From positions 62,001-126,000 of the forward strand of contig CAAEXF010000109.1 in the NCBI GenBank assembly GCA_900759715.1: 64,000 nt of DNA, written 5' to 3'. The notes below the pieces were generated by a model. It had not been told where the DNA came from. It did not search any database and saw nothing but the letters and a program-made list of their open reading frames with translations. This DNA comes from Clostridium_AM sp900759715. Its GTDB lineage: Bacteria; Bacillota; Clostridia; Clostridiales; Clostridiaceae. Shown one piece after another: positions 25,953-35,397 of the stretch. Both the position numbers and the translations under genes were made by a program. Within the stretch, counting starts at the first letter, position 1. Every line of letters begins with the position of its first letter.

Positions 25953-28070
25953 ATGGGACTTACCTTTCAGTCCACCAAAAATGATGCTATGACAGATATA
26001 TTTGCTATTGAGAAAAAGGAAGGACAATATATTATTGCACTTGCTGGCAATCCCAACACCGGTAAAAGCACCGTTTTCAATGCATTAACTGGACTTCATC
26101 AACATACTGGCAACTGGCCTGGGAAAACAGTAGTGAATGCAAGAGGAGAATTTACACATAAGGATAAAGAGAATATCCTGGTAGATCTACCTGGAACCTA
26201 TTCTTTATTTGCATCCTCTGTGGAGGAAGAAGTAGCCAGAGACTTTATATGCTTTGGTAATTCTGATGCAGTAATAGTAGTTACCGATGCAACTTGCCTT
26301 GAAAGAAACCTTAATCTTGTTTATCAAGTAATGGAACTTACTGATAATGTAGTGCTATGTATAAACCTCATAGACGAGGCAAAAAAGAAAAATATAATTA
26401 TTGATGGGCAAGGTATAGAAAAGGAGCTTGGCGTTCCTGTAGTTTTATGTGCAGCGCGAAGTGGTATAGGTATAAAAGAGCTGAAAGAAGCGGTATATAA
26501 GGTTACTACAGGCCAGATTAAGCCTAAGCCTAAAGTAGTAAAATATCAAGATTATATAGAAGAAAAGATTAAATCCATAAAGCCACTTATCGAAAAAAAT
26601 ATAAGGGGTATTAATTCAAGATGGCTTTCTTTAAGAGCTATAGATGGAGATTCAAGGATAATGACTTCTATCTTCAGCAATATTGACAAGGATTCATTAG
26701 AGGAAATATTGAAAGTCGCAAACTCATCTACTGAGGATAGTGATAAGATAAATATTAGAGATGATATATCGGAGCAGATTTACAGGAAAGCTGAAGAAAT
26801 AAGAGATAAATACGTAAAAGAAGATAAAGCTAAAATTAATAGAGATAAATTAATTGATAATTATGTTACATCAAAAATTTTTGGCATCCCGCTGATGCTT
26901 TTAACTTTAGCTATAGTATTCTGGATCACTATTACCGGAGCTAATGTACCTTCTGAAATTATAGCTAATGTGCTTTTCGGTATACAAGATAAACTTACTT
27001 TATGGTTTAATAACATGAATGCTCCAAGCTGGCTGCACGGAGTCCTTGTACTTGGGCTCTACAGAACTTTGGCCTGGGTAGTATCTGTTATGCTTCCTCC
27101 AATGGCAATATTCTTTCCTCTCTTTACAATACTAGAGGACCTTGGATATCTACCTAGAGTAGCTTTTAACCTGGATCATATGTTTAAAAAAGCCTGCGCT
27201 CACGGCAAGCAATGTTTGACAATGTGCATGGGTTTTGGATGTAATGCAGCTGGAATAATAGCCTGCAGAATAATTGAATCTCCACGAGAAAGACTTATTG
27301 CAACTTTGACAAACAATTTTGTTCCCTGCAATGGAAGATTTCCAACTTTAATAGCTATATCTACGGTTTTTCTTGTTGCGAAGACCGGTAATAATTCAAG
27401 CTTCTTACCAGCATTATCAATAACAGGCTTAGTAGTTATAGGCATAGCTGTAACACTATTAGTATCCTATGGATTATCAAAGACAATACTAAAAGGTGTT
27501 CCCTCTACCTTTACCCTAGAACTTCCTCCTTACAGAGTACCTCAAATAGGAAGAGTTCTTTATACTTCCATAATCGATAGAACCATATTTGTACTATGGA
27601 GAGCGGCAGTTATTGCTGCTCCAGCGGGTGCCATAACCTGGATACTTGGAAATATATATATTGGTGATTTAAGTATTATAGGTCATGCTGCAGCTTTTCT
27701 TGATCCTCTTGGCAAAATTATCGGTCTTGATGGATTTATATTAATGGCCTTTATACTTGGACTTCCTGCAAATGAAATTGTACTGCCAATACTGTTGATG
27801 TCTTATTTAGCAACAGGTTCTATGATTGAATTTGACAGCATAGAGTCTTTAAGAAAGATATTACTTGATCATGGTTGGACATATCTCACAGCACTTAATG
27901 TTATGTTGTTCAGCTTACTCCATTGGCCTTGTGCTACGACTCTCTTGACTATAAGAAAAGAAACAGGCAGTTTAAAATGGACGGCACTTTCAGCACTTAT
28001 TCCAACCTGCATAGCATTTATTGTATGCTTTGTGACAACCATAATATTTAAGGCTTTAGGTTTAGGGTAA
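25953..28070 (+). CDS. feoB: Ferrous iron transporter FeoB
   Basis: The 705-residue protein has the N-terminal G domain with G1 GNPNTGKST near 32, G3 DLPGTYSL and NLIDEAKK as G4, then a helical spacer and about eight transmembrane segments. Gate motifs are visible: CMGFGCNAAGI and CRIIESPRERL. It starts at ATG 25953 after AGGAGGTTACTAAAA. It transports Fe(II) at the membrane under anaerobic conditions. No feoC is present; the gene is followed by a strong terminator. Confidence 0.95.
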   Translation: MGLTFQSTKNDAMTDIFAIEKKEGQYIIALAGNPNTGKSTVFNALTGLHQHTGNWPGKTVVNARGEFTHKDKENILVDLPGTYSLFASSVEEEVARDFICFGNSDAVIVVTDATCLERNLNLVYQVMELTDNVVLCINLIDEAKKKNIIIDGQGIEKELGVPVVLCAARSGIGIKELKEAVYKVTTGQIKPKPKVVKYQDYIEEKIKSIKPLIEKNIRGINSRWLSLRAIDGDSRIMTSIFSNIDKDSLEEILKVANSSTEDSDKINIRDDISEQIYRKAEEIRDKYVKEDKAKINRDKLIDNYVTSKIFGIPLMLLTLAIVFWITITGANVPSEIIANVLFGIQDKLTLWFNNMNAPSWLHGVLVLGLYRTLAWVVSVMLPPMAIFFPLFTILEDLGYLPRVAFNLDHMFKKACAHGKQCLTMCMGFGCNAAGIIACRIIESPRERLIATLTNNFVPCNGRFPTLIAISTVFLVAKTGNNSSFLPALSITGLVVIGIAVTLLVSYGLSKTILKGVPSTFTLELPPYRVPQIGRVLYTSIIDRTIFVLWRAAVIAAPAGAITWILGNIYIGDLSIIGHAAAFLDPLGKIIGLDGFILMAFILGLPANEIVLPILLMSYLATGSMIEFDSIESLRKILLDHGWTYLTALNVMLFSLLHWPCATTLLTIRKETGSLKWTALSALIPTCIAFIVCFVTTIIFKALGLG

Positions 28071-28071
28071 C

Positions 28072-28106
28072 TTATAAGGGAAGTCCAAAGTGAACTTCCC
28101 TTATAA
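28072..28106 (+). terminator. Terminator after feoB
   Basis: TTATAAGGGAAGT pairs perfectly with ACTTCCCTTATAA around CCAAAGTGA, directly after the feoB stop codon. Confidence 0.85.
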
Positions 28107-28150
28107 ATTTATAATAATCAACACTATACTATTTATTTCAGCCAGCTATA

Positions 28151-30328
28151 TTATATATTTATTTTTGGAAAAGTTATAATAACCTTAAATAAATCCCCAT
28201 CAACACTTACATTTAGCTCTCCACCTTGGAGTTCTACGAAGCTTTTCGCTATAGCTAGTCCTAAGCCTGAACCCTCTGCATTACGTGCCTTATCTCCTCT
28301 TACGAATCGTTCCGCTATCTCATCTACATTAAAATCTATTTCATTAGCTGCCATATTTTTTAATGTTATTTCAACCTTATCTTCTATGGAAGCAATATCA
28401 ATATAAACTCTTGAACCTTTCATGGCATACTTCGTTATATTAATTATTAAATTCTCGAAGACTCTAAAGATACGTTGGCTGTCTAAAGGCAATAATACCT
28501 TTGATTTTGGGTAATTTGTTTTTATTATTAGTGATGATTTTAATATTTTATCATCTAATTCAAGTAAGGTTTGCTTCATCAAGTCCACCACATCTACATC
28601 CACAATATTCAAATGTATGTTTCCACTTGTGGCCTTGCTCACTTCAAATAAATCCTCTATTAGTTCCTGCAATCTTTGTGATTTTCTATCTAATGTATCT
28701 AAATATTCCTTACGTTTTTCCACTGAGAGATTTTCATCTTTTAATAAATCTACATAAGTAATAATAGATGTTAATGGCGTTTTTAGATCGTGAGAAACAT
28801 TGGTAATAAGCTCTGTCTTCATTCTTTGGCTTTTTACTTCTTCATTTACAGCCTTTTTAAAGCCCTTCTGTATACTTTCTATTTCTTTCTTAAAAGCATT
28901 AAACACACCTAAATCATCTTCAATAGTTATATCCAAATTACCTTCCGCTATTTTGTTTGCAGCTTCAAGGAGCTTATTATATTTATTACTTATATTATCA
29001 TAATGTTTTCTTATTACTACAAATAATATAACAGTGTATATTATTGCTGCTATTATTCCCAAAAACCAAAAACAGCTTATTATTGATACTATAATCAGAT
29101 TTATTCCTAACAATATTGCAAGTTTTTTAGTATTTTTTTCTTTTAAGTCTATATTTCTTAGATAATTACAAAACTTTTTATTGACTCTCCCACTAACTCT
29201 CCAAATGCTTCTTAAAATCTTATATATCAAGGAATTTCCTTTTATATATTCTCTAATTCCAGTTTTAAAAATATGCTTTATAATAATAACTGAAACAAAT
29301 GCTACTGCAAAACATAGGAACCAATAAAGAACATTTATTAAACCATAAATAAGCTCTGGTCTCACATCTATTGGTAAAAACTTAGGTAATTCTCTATTTG
29401 TTGTGCTCCTAACAATAAGCTCAGGTGCTCCACATATAAGTAGCGCTGTCATAAAAATTGCAAATCCAATTATCTCTATAGGTATTTTAGCAATCTTTTC
29501 AAATCCAATTAGTTTCTTTGATATTTTATATGGAATTATAAGGGCAGCTATTAATATACAGACAAAGGCTATAATCATAAAAAATATTGCTGCAGTCTTG
29601 TGAGCGTTAATTTTATTATTCTCTTTATAAAAAGATATTGAATCCTTATATTTCAACTCTTTTGGAACAGCATAAACATAAGTCATATTCTTAATAGACT
29701 TTATTTCCAAACCATTTCTACTAGTTGCTCTATTATTTTTAAGTTGTTCTGATATGTTTGACATATCTGCACCATAAAGCTTTTTAATTGTGCTATTTCC
29801 TTTGTCATCATAATCAATAATCATGTAAAAATCATAGTTTTTCTTAAGACTTTGTTCAAGAAAGTTAATGTTAATATTAGTATCTAAAAGAGAGCTTATA
29901 TCACCTTGATTTCTCTCCTCTACTAATTTACTATCTTTTTCTATAGCATAGTATTCTAAGTTTTTTAATCTTTCATCTAAGTTTCTTTTATATTCATATA
30001 TATCTTCATTAAATACAGCTTTATAATTTTCTATATCTTGCTGTGTGTAGTCATCATATTTTTTATCAAGGTTTAGCAAAATAGTTGATGGTTCTATATT
30101 TTTATTTTCTTTTTTCTTTAAAATATCAAAATATATACCATAACTACTATTTGTTATATCATTTAGAAACTCACCTCTTTCAAAAGTATTGTATTCATAT
30201 CTCTTGCTGTTTTCTTTTATCATAGGATATGTAGAATACATTCCTAAGGAAGAAGCTATTAATATCAATAAAATAATTATATTTATAATATATTTACTTT
30301 TACTGCTTTTCAATTTTGTATCCAACAC
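28151..30328 (-). CDS. Large multi-span sensor histidine kinase
   Basis: The 725-residue protein starts with a transmembrane helix (14-33), has an extracytoplasmic region of about 200 residues, then about six more membrane helices between 245 and 445. A HAMP-like linker (KLLEAANKIAEGNLDITIEDDLG) leads to the H-box NVSHDLKTPLTSIITY near 518 and ATPase boxes ending GSGLGLAIA. Its start overlaps the response regulator gene by 29 bp. The membrane-rich form resembles clostridial kinases of the VanS class; the signal is unknown. Confidence 0.87.
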   Translation of the reverse strand: MLDTKLKSSKSKYIINIIILLILIASSLGMYSTYPMIKENSKRYEYNTFERGEFLNDITNSSYGIYFDILKKKENKNIEPSTILLNLDKKYDDYTQQDIENYKAVFNEDIYEYKRNLDERLKNLEYYAIEKDSKLVEERNQGDISSLLDTNININFLEQSLKKNYDFYMIIDYDDKGNSTIKKLYGADMSNISEQLKNNRATSRNGLEIKSIKNMTYVYAVPKELKYKDSISFYKENNKINAHKTAAIFFMIIAFVCILIAALIIPYKISKKLIGFEKIAKIPIEIIGFAIFMTALLICGAPELIVRSTTNRELPKFLPIDVRPELIYGLINVLYWFLCFAVAFVSVIIIKHIFKTGIREYIKGNSLIYKILRSIWRVSGRVNKKFCNYLRNIDLKEKNTKKLAILLGINLIIVSIISCFWFLGIIAAIIYTVILFVVIRKHYDNISNKYNKLLEAANKIAEGNLDITIEDDLGVFNAFKKEIESIQKGFKKAVNEEVKSQRMKTELITNVSHDLKTPLTSIITYVDLLKDENLSVEKRKEYLDTLDRKSQRLQELIEDLFEVSKATSGNIHLNIVDVDVVDLMKQTLLELDDKILKSSLIIKTNYPKSKVLLPLDSQRIFRVFENLIINITKYAMKGSRVYIDIASIEDKVEITLKNMAANEIDFNVDEIAERFVRGDKARNAEGSGLGLAIAKSFVELQGGELNVSVDGDLFKVIITFPKINI

Positions 30329-31004
30329 CCCACACCACCTTTAAATATTTTGGATTTTTCGGGTTTATCTCTATTTTTTCTCTTATATTTCTTACATGAA
30401 CCATTATCGTGTCTGTGTTTATGGCCTGTTCCTTCCAAACCCTTTCATATATTTCTTCTGCTGGAAAAACTCTCCCAGGATTTTTCATAAGCAATGTAAG
30501 AATCTTAAACTCACTGGGAGTGGTTTTTATGAAATTTCCATCTACAGTTACTTCTTTTGTATCTGTATTAAGTTCTAATCCACCGATTACATAAACATTG
30601 TCTTCAGCGCTTGTCCCTTTAACCATATTTAAAAACTTAGTATATCTTCTGAGCTGAGAATTTACTCTTGCCAAAAGTTCGAGAGGTTTAAAGGGTTTTG
30701 TTACATAATCATCTGCCCCAATATTTAGTCCCATTATCTTGTCTACCTCTTCAGATTTTGCAGATAACATTATTACTGGGAAATCATAATTTTCTCTAAG
30801 CTTCATGGTAAATGTTATACCATCCATTTTTGGCATCATTACATCTATAATTGCTAGATGTACTTCCTCTCTCTCTAATATTTCTAAACCTTCAAATCCA
30901 TTATGTCCGATGAAAACCTTATAACCTTGATTCACTAGATAAGCTTCTATTGCAATTGCTATGTCTATTTCATCTTCCACCACTAAAATATTATATATAT
31001 TCAT
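30300..31004 (-). CDS. OmpR/PhoB-family response regulator
   Basis: The 234-residue protein has a receiver domain (EDEIDIA acidic pair, phospho-acceptor in LAIIDVMMP, LSAKSEEV, YVTKPFKPLE) and a Trans_reg_C winged helix ending VVWGVGYKIEKQ. The motifs resemble VanR-type regulators. It is the first gene of a two-gene operon with the kinase at 28151. Confidence 0.88.
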   Translation of the reverse strand: MNIYNILVVEDEIDIAIAIEAYLVNQGYKVFIGHNGFEGLEILEREEVHLAIIDVMMPKMDGITFTMKLRENYDFPVIMLSAKSEEVDKIMGLNIGADDYVTKPFKPLELLARVNSQLRRYTKFLNMVKGTSAEDNVYVIGGLELNTDTKEVTVDGNFIKTTPSEFKILTLLMKNPGRVFPAEEIYERVWKEQAINTDTIMVHVRNIREKIEINPKNPKYLKVVWGVGYKIEKQ

Positions 31005-31180
31005 TTATCCACATACCTCTTTCTATGAAATTGTTTCAAATTATATAATATCATAGTTAATTTTTACTCCATAGTCATTCTTTACTGCCCCCTCATTTCT
31101 CTGCCTTTATAATACACGTATTTTTTAAAGATAATATCGTGATAAATCTAAAGAATTTCTAAAGATTGTCCTCAAAAATA

Positions 31181-31218
31181 GAGAGATGATGAACATTAAA
31201 TAATTTTCATCATCTCTC
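31181..31218 (-). terminator. Terminator after the GNAT gene
   Basis: GAGAGATGATGAA pairs with TTCATCATCTCTC around a 12-base loop, ten bases after the acetyltransferase gene end on the minus strand. Confidence 0.75.
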
Positions 31219-31227
31219 ATACTATAT

Positions 31228-31656
31228 TTATTTTACCCATGACATTATATATTCTCTAAAACCAGAATCCTCATTGATCTGCTCATTTTCTACCTTAAAA
31301 CCACAATGCTTATAGAAATTAACTGCAGATACGTTTTCAACATAAACCCCTAATTCTAAACTTGAATATAGAGATTTACAATGATTTATTAGTTTTTTAC
31401 CAACACCCTGTCCATGATACTCTTCTAAAACAAATAATGCGCCAATAAATGAATTGTCTATAATACTTATAAATCCTTTAATTATCCCCTCTTCTTTATA
31501 AACAAAGGTTGTAGAAACAGGCATATACTCGTCTTTGACAAGATCATAATTTTTGTTCCAATACTCTTCTTGTATAAATCCATGAGCAGTAATGTTAGTC
31601 TTTAACCATATATTCATAACTTCTTCAATTTGAGATTTTTCTAATTCCTTAATCAT
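31228..31656 (-). CDS. GNAT-family N-acetyltransferase
   Basis: The 142-residue protein has the GNAT acetyl-CoA-binding element LEEYHGQGVGKKLINHCKS (Q/R-x-x-G-x-G/A type) and VENVSAVNFYKHCGF. Its length is usual for the single-domain family; small relatives are annotated as YjaB-like. It starts at ATG 31656 and stands alone. The acceptor is not known. Confidence 0.82.
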   Translation of the reverse strand: MIKELEKSQIEEVMNIWLKTNITAHGFIQEEYWNKNYDLVKDEYMPVSTTFVYKEEGIIKGFISIIDNSFIGALFVLEEYHGQGVGKKLINHCKSLYSSLELGVYVENVSAVNFYKHCGFKVENEQINEDSGFREYIMSWVK

Positions 31657-31794
31657 TCTTTATATTTAGTGAGGTAGTATATCACAAATACCAAACTCTC
31701 ACTAAAGTTTACCTCCTTTCATTTTATACATTTTTTAATGTATAATAAGTTATTAATTCACTTTATAAGAAAAATACGAAATATTTTTCTTATT

Positions 31795-32388
31795 TTATGA
31801 TTTATGCTCTTTCCATAAACAATCTGTTATCTTCATTTCAGTAAACACAGCCTTAAAAGAATTTTTACTTGGTGAACATGCAAGTAAACCAATATTAATT
31901 TCTTTTTCACCTTCAAACAAGTGGAAAATTCGCATCTGTTTGAAGTTTATACCATCAAAAGAATTTTCAAGACAGTAGTCACTCTCTCGTCTGCTTAATC
32001 TATACCACATACATTTTACAAAAGCTCCAATATCCGTAGTTGCCCAATCAGAATATCCATGATTTGTTACCACACTTCCAAGCCATGCAGTATTATTGTC
32101 ATGAAATTCTATTCCTGCCTTTACCCAATTTTCACTATTTTGATAAATTACAACTCCACATTGGTCAAACAATGCTGTACTATTAAACTCTGCCTTTACT
32201 GTAAAGGAAAAATATCTTTCATCTGTTGTAATATAAAGGACATGAGCATTATCATTTCTAAATCCATAATAAGTTCTTTGCCAAAAATCAGTGTTAGGCT
32301 CTGTTATAATTTCAACTCTATCCCTTTCAATTACATAATTTTGAGGTTTAAAAAACCATTTTGCTTCTTTAGCATTAAATTCAAACAT
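31795..32388 (-). CDS. DUF1349 concanavalin-like fold protein
   Basis: The 197-residue protein matches the DUF1349 family (YesU-like), with DFWQRTYYGF, DQCGVVIYQN, WVKAGIEFHD and GLLACSPS. The fold is a beta-jelly roll that can bind carbohydrate. There is no signal peptide. It starts at ATG 32388 after AGGAGGATTAAT. Its role is unproven. Confidence 0.8.
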   Translation of the reverse strand: MFEFNAKEAKWFFKPQNYVIERDRVEIITEPNTDFWQRTYYGFRNDNAHVLYITTDERYFSFTVKAEFNSTALFDQCGVVIYQNSENWVKAGIEFHDNNTAWLGSVVTNHGYSDWATTDIGAFVKCMWYRLSRRESDYCLENSFDGINFKQMRIFHLFEGEKEINIGLLACSPSKNSFKAVFTEMKITDCLWKEHKS

Positions 32389-32422
32389 ATTAATCCTCCT
32401 ATTTTATTAAAAGCACTCTCTT

Positions 32423-32548
32423 TTAGTCATGAGTGTATCCAACAACTTCAAAGTCTTTTGACAGTACTTTTAGATGCTCATCATATCTAGGGCACATTTT
32501 CTTCATACAAGTAGATAAATGAATTACTTCAATACCAGCTTCTTTCAT
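32423..32548 (-). pseudogene. Remnant of a CGGC-domain protein gene
   Basis: A minus-strand frame of 41 codons reads KEAGIEVIHLSTCMKKMCPRY near its start and ends FEVVGYTHD. This matches the C-terminal portion of small CGGC-domain (predicted metal-binding) proteins, which end in a similar V-x-Y-T-H. The upstream part with the CGGC motif is missing; an in-frame stop lies just ahead at 32558-32560 and there is no ribosome site. It lies against the stop codon of the hydrolase gene at 32551. I read it as the residue of a deletion. Confidence 0.6.
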
Positions 32549-32550
32549 TG

Positions 32551-33369
32551 TTATGCTTCATTAATTCTTACAAGCCATTCATTAACTAATGAATTAAATA
32601 ATTCTCCCTGTTCTATCTGCAAATTATGGCCTGCTCTATCCAGTACAGCAAAAGTTGCTCTTGGATAGTTGTCCAAAATACTCCAAGCATCTTTATAACC
32701 TACAGTTGAATCTTGACGTCCTAATAGTATAAGAGTTGGCTTATTAAACTTTTCATTCATCCTATCTACATCGAATGAAAACGCATATCCTTTTTGTTGA
32801 AGATTGAGTAAAAAATTACTATCTGCCAGTCTTATACCAGATAAAATTTCATCTCTATACCTATCCCAAACCTCTCTACTTTGTATTACTTGTATTGAAG
32901 AAAAACCTTTCGTATCAGATGGTTCAAGCTGTGATAATAATTCATCATCTCTCTTTAAAATAATATGTGATGGAACATTACGTTTCTTAAAATCTGCAAT
33001 AATAACAGGACATAATAAAAATAGCCCATCTACTCTATCTTTCATTTTATGTACTATTCCTCTTGCTAAATATCCACCATAGGATTCACCTGCAAGTAAA
33101 AAGTTTTCATTTGGAATAACTTTTTCAATAAAATTAATTAAAATATCCAGCATTATATCTGAATTTATGATCCAATCTTCACCTTTGGTTTTTCCCATTC
33201 CCGGTAAGTCAATATATATCCTCTTATATCCATCTCTATTATTAAATACAGGCTCCATACACCCTGTCATTAATCTATGGTCTACGTGATAGCCATGTAT
33301 CATAATAATTGGTTTTCCACTGCCTATTACTTCATAGTTTATAGATATATTTTTCATCTTGCATTCCAT
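32551..33369 (-). CDS. Alpha/beta hydrolase
   Basis: The 272-residue protein has IIMIHGYHVDHRLM, IDLPGMGKTKG, the nucleophile elbow GESYGG (serine near 94), acid in LLGRQDSTVG and histidine in DRAGHNLQIE. The triad is complete, as in proline iminopeptidase and ester hydrolase relatives. It starts at ATG 33369 after AAGGAG. No signal peptide is seen. The substrate is unknown. Confidence 0.84.
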   Translation of the reverse strand: MECKMKNISINYEVIGSGKPIIMIHGYHVDHRLMTGCMEPVFNNRDGYKRIYIDLPGMGKTKGEDWIINSDIMLDILINFIEKVIPNENFLLAGESYGGYLARGIVHKMKDRVDGLFLLCPVIIADFKKRNVPSHIILKRDDELLSQLEPSDTKGFSSIQVIQSREVWDRYRDEILSGIRLADSNFLLNLQQKGYAFSFDVDRMNEKFNKPTLILLGRQDSTVGYKDAWSILDNYPRATFAVLDRAGHNLQIEQGELFNSLVNEWLVRINEA

Positions 33370-33587
33370 TCTTTTTTCTCCTTGTTCATATAAATTGCTC
33401 CTTCAATTCTTTAATCGCCTATGCTAATTTTGTAGCTAAATTTACGATAACCAGAACGTATGTTCACCAAAATAATAACACGTTTGTATAATAGTGTCAA
33501 TAAAGTTTTATATGTTTGCATTATGAATGTATTCTTTGCCTTTAACTTCCTAATGTAGCTCCTTTTGCATACTTTATTACAAATTCG

Positions 33588-34487
33588 CTATTTAAAATAT
33601 TGTAACTTATAATAACTCATTACAGACAGCTCTTCAAAACCACAAGCTTTGTATAAATTAAGTGCAGTATTGTTTTTACACTCCACATCCAATTCTATTT
33701 CATAGATGTTTTTTTCATTTATTAAGCGTAAAACTTCTTTTAATGCTGCTTTTCCATATCCTTTACCTCGGAAATCAGGCAATATTCCAAAGCCACTTAT
33801 AAAAGCTGAATCATCACTATAGCTTATCGCAATTTTTCCAATAACCCTTTCATTTAGTTCAACCATATATGTGTTTCTATCTAATTCTTCCTCGTATTCT
33901 TCTAGAAAGGGTTCACATTCCTCTGAATGGTTAAAATATATTGCATTTTGTATCCCAATTTCTTTTCCATCCGACTTGCCAGCTTTTCTTAGTCTAATAG
34001 AACTTGTACTTTCTAAAGTAGTTTTGTTAAGTAACTTCATTCTATACTCTGAAAAATCATATTCACTGCAAACAGAGTTTATAAATTTAATACCTGAATT
34101 AGAATTACCATCGGATAATAACAATACCTTATTAAAGTTTCTCTTCTTACACTCCTCCATTGCAAGTTCAAAGATCTTTTTAAATACTCCCTTTCTTCGA
34201 AAGTCGGGATGAGTCATTCCATTGATTTCACCAATATTACTACCTCTGTAACTTGAAATACCTAGGTAAGCTACTAAAATATCCTCAACATAATATAGAA
34301 ATCCATTAATCTCTTTTAGTCCTATTTCAGAATTTCTCCTTATATTTAACTTATAGTCTAATTCTAACTTTAGATTTGTTTTATCCTGTAAGCAGCAAAG
34401 TTCTTCAAGTTGATTTATTTCTTTATACTCTTTTTCTGATATATATTGTTTTAAAGAAATAGTTTCATTTAATATTTTTTCCGACAT
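33588..34487 (-). CDS. Tandem GNAT acetyltransferase
   Basis: The protein of about 299 residues has two GNAT modules. The first has THPDFRRKGVFKKIFELAMEECKKR near 107; the second has ILPDFRGKGYGKAALKEVLRLI near 233 and NTALNLYKACGFEEL. I chose ATG 34487 (MSEKIL) after GAGGTGTTTTAAA. Double-GNAT proteins acetylate small molecules or antibiotics such as mycothiol precursors and aminoglycosides, but no specific acceptor can be named. It lies downstream of the small peptide gene at 34624. Confidence 0.82.
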   Translation of the reverse strand: MSEKILNETISLKQYISEKEYKEINQLEELCCLQDKTNLKLELDYKLNIRRNSEIGLKEINGFLYYVEDILVAYLGISSYRGSNIGEINGMTHPDFRRKGVFKKIFELAMEECKKRNFNKVLLLSDGNSNSGIKFINSVCSEYDFSEYRMKLLNKTTLESTSSIRLRKAGKSDGKEIGIQNAIYFNHSEECEPFLEEYEEELDRNTYMVELNERVIGKIAISYSDDSAFISGFGILPDFRGKGYGKAALKEVLRLINEKNIYEIELDVECKNNTALNLYKACGFEELSVMSYYKLQYFK

Positions 34488-34528
34488 TTTAAAACACCTC
34501 TTCAAATCAAAATTTGGACATAAAAATG

Positions 34529-34559
34529 CCCTGAAATAGTTATCCTAACTACTCCAGGG
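34529..34559 (-). terminator. Terminator after the 22-codon gene
   Basis: On the minus strand CCCTGGAGTAGTTA pairs with TAACTATTTCAGGG around a short loop, followed by CATTTTTAT. It separates the small peptide gene from the tandem GNAT gene. Confidence 0.65.
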
Positions 34560-34623
34560 TTGATAAACTTATCTTTACAATATTGATTATAACAGTAACA
34601 ATAGTTACAAATCAAAATTATAT

Positions 34624-34692
34624 TTAATAACTTTCACTTGAAGTAGTTGGACATAAAAATTCAATTGCAAATCTATTATTTATCTTACTCAT
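34624..34692 (-). CDS. Small peptide of 22 residues with its own promoter
   Basis: The frame starts at ATG 34692 nine bases after AAAGGAG and encodes a peptide beginning MSKINNRFAIEF and ending CPTTSSESY. It has a single cysteine. A sigma-A promoter and an intrinsic terminator bound it tightly, which is the main support that it is a real gene. I do not recognise the family. It could be a signal peptide, a RiPP-type precursor or a small regulatory transcript. Confidence 0.55.
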   Translation of the reverse strand: MSKINNRFAIEFLCPTTSSESY

Positions 34693-34725
34693 GTTCAACC
34701 ACTCCTTTTAAAATTTACATACCAA

Positions 34726-34754
34726 ATTATACCATAAATATTTTACAATTTCAA
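34726..34754 (-). promoter_or_regulatory. Sigma-A promoter of the small peptide gene
   Basis: On the minus strand TTGAAA, 17 bp and a perfect TATAAT. It lies about 34 bp upstream of the ATG at 34692. Confidence 0.75.
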
Positions 34755-34850
34755 TATTTTAATATATATTTACAGAAAAGTCTACTTCATTTATGTTACG
34801 GTTAACCGTAGCAGGTATAAGTACAGTTTTTTATGTACTTTACAATAAAT

Positions 34851-35396
34851 TTATAAAGTTTCAATCTCAACTTTTATTGCTGTAGCACCTTCTAATTGAA
34901 GCCATTTTAAATTTGCTTTAAATTTTGACTCAACCTTTTCTAAATTACATATATTCTCTATGACATAAGCTCCTTTATTTTCAACATATTTATCTATTGC
35001 TACGTGATCTTTTCCATGCTGTATTCCACTTAAATCAATTCCTATTAATTTTACATTAAAATCTAATAATTTATCTACAAGTTCATTGGTTAAATATGGA
35101 CTCGATTTAGAATTAAAATACTCTTCACTTCCGTATCCATACTTTTCCAAATATCCAGTTCTAAATATTACAAAAGAATCTTCTTTAATTGATATATTAT
35201 CTAATATATTAATATCTATAATATCTAGATTTCTAACATCTACTACAGTAACATCTATTTCTGACGGTAACTCTATTCTTGATAGATTGTAACAATCTAT
35301 ATGAGTTCCTATATGTTGTCTTTGATGTGTTGGCTGCGAATCTCCCCATTTTAATATTTCTTGAGGAATATTAAATTCCTTTAAATGCAAATTCAT
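34851..35396 (-). CDS. Cyclase-family (kynurenine formamidase-like) hydrolase
   Basis: The 181-residue protein belongs to the metal-dependent cyclase/arylformamidase family. The metal motif is HIGTHIDCYNL near 28, and IGIDLSGIQHG plus the ending ALKWLQLEG-like segment are typical. The usual HxGTHxDxPxH reads HIGTHID with L in place of the last histidine, so metal binding may differ. It starts at ATG 35396, one base after the MarR gene stop, so the two genes are co-transcribed. The substrate is not known. Confidence 0.75.
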   Translation of the reverse strand: MNLHLKEFNIPQEILKWGDSQPTHQRQHIGTHIDCYNLSRIELPSEIDVTVVDVRNLDIIDINILDNISIKEDSFVIFRTGYLEKYGYGSEEYFNSKSSPYLTNELVDKLLDFNVKLIGIDLSGIQHGKDHVAIDKYVENKGAYVIENICNLEKVESKFKANLKWLQLEGATAIKVEIETL

Positions 35397-35397
35397 A

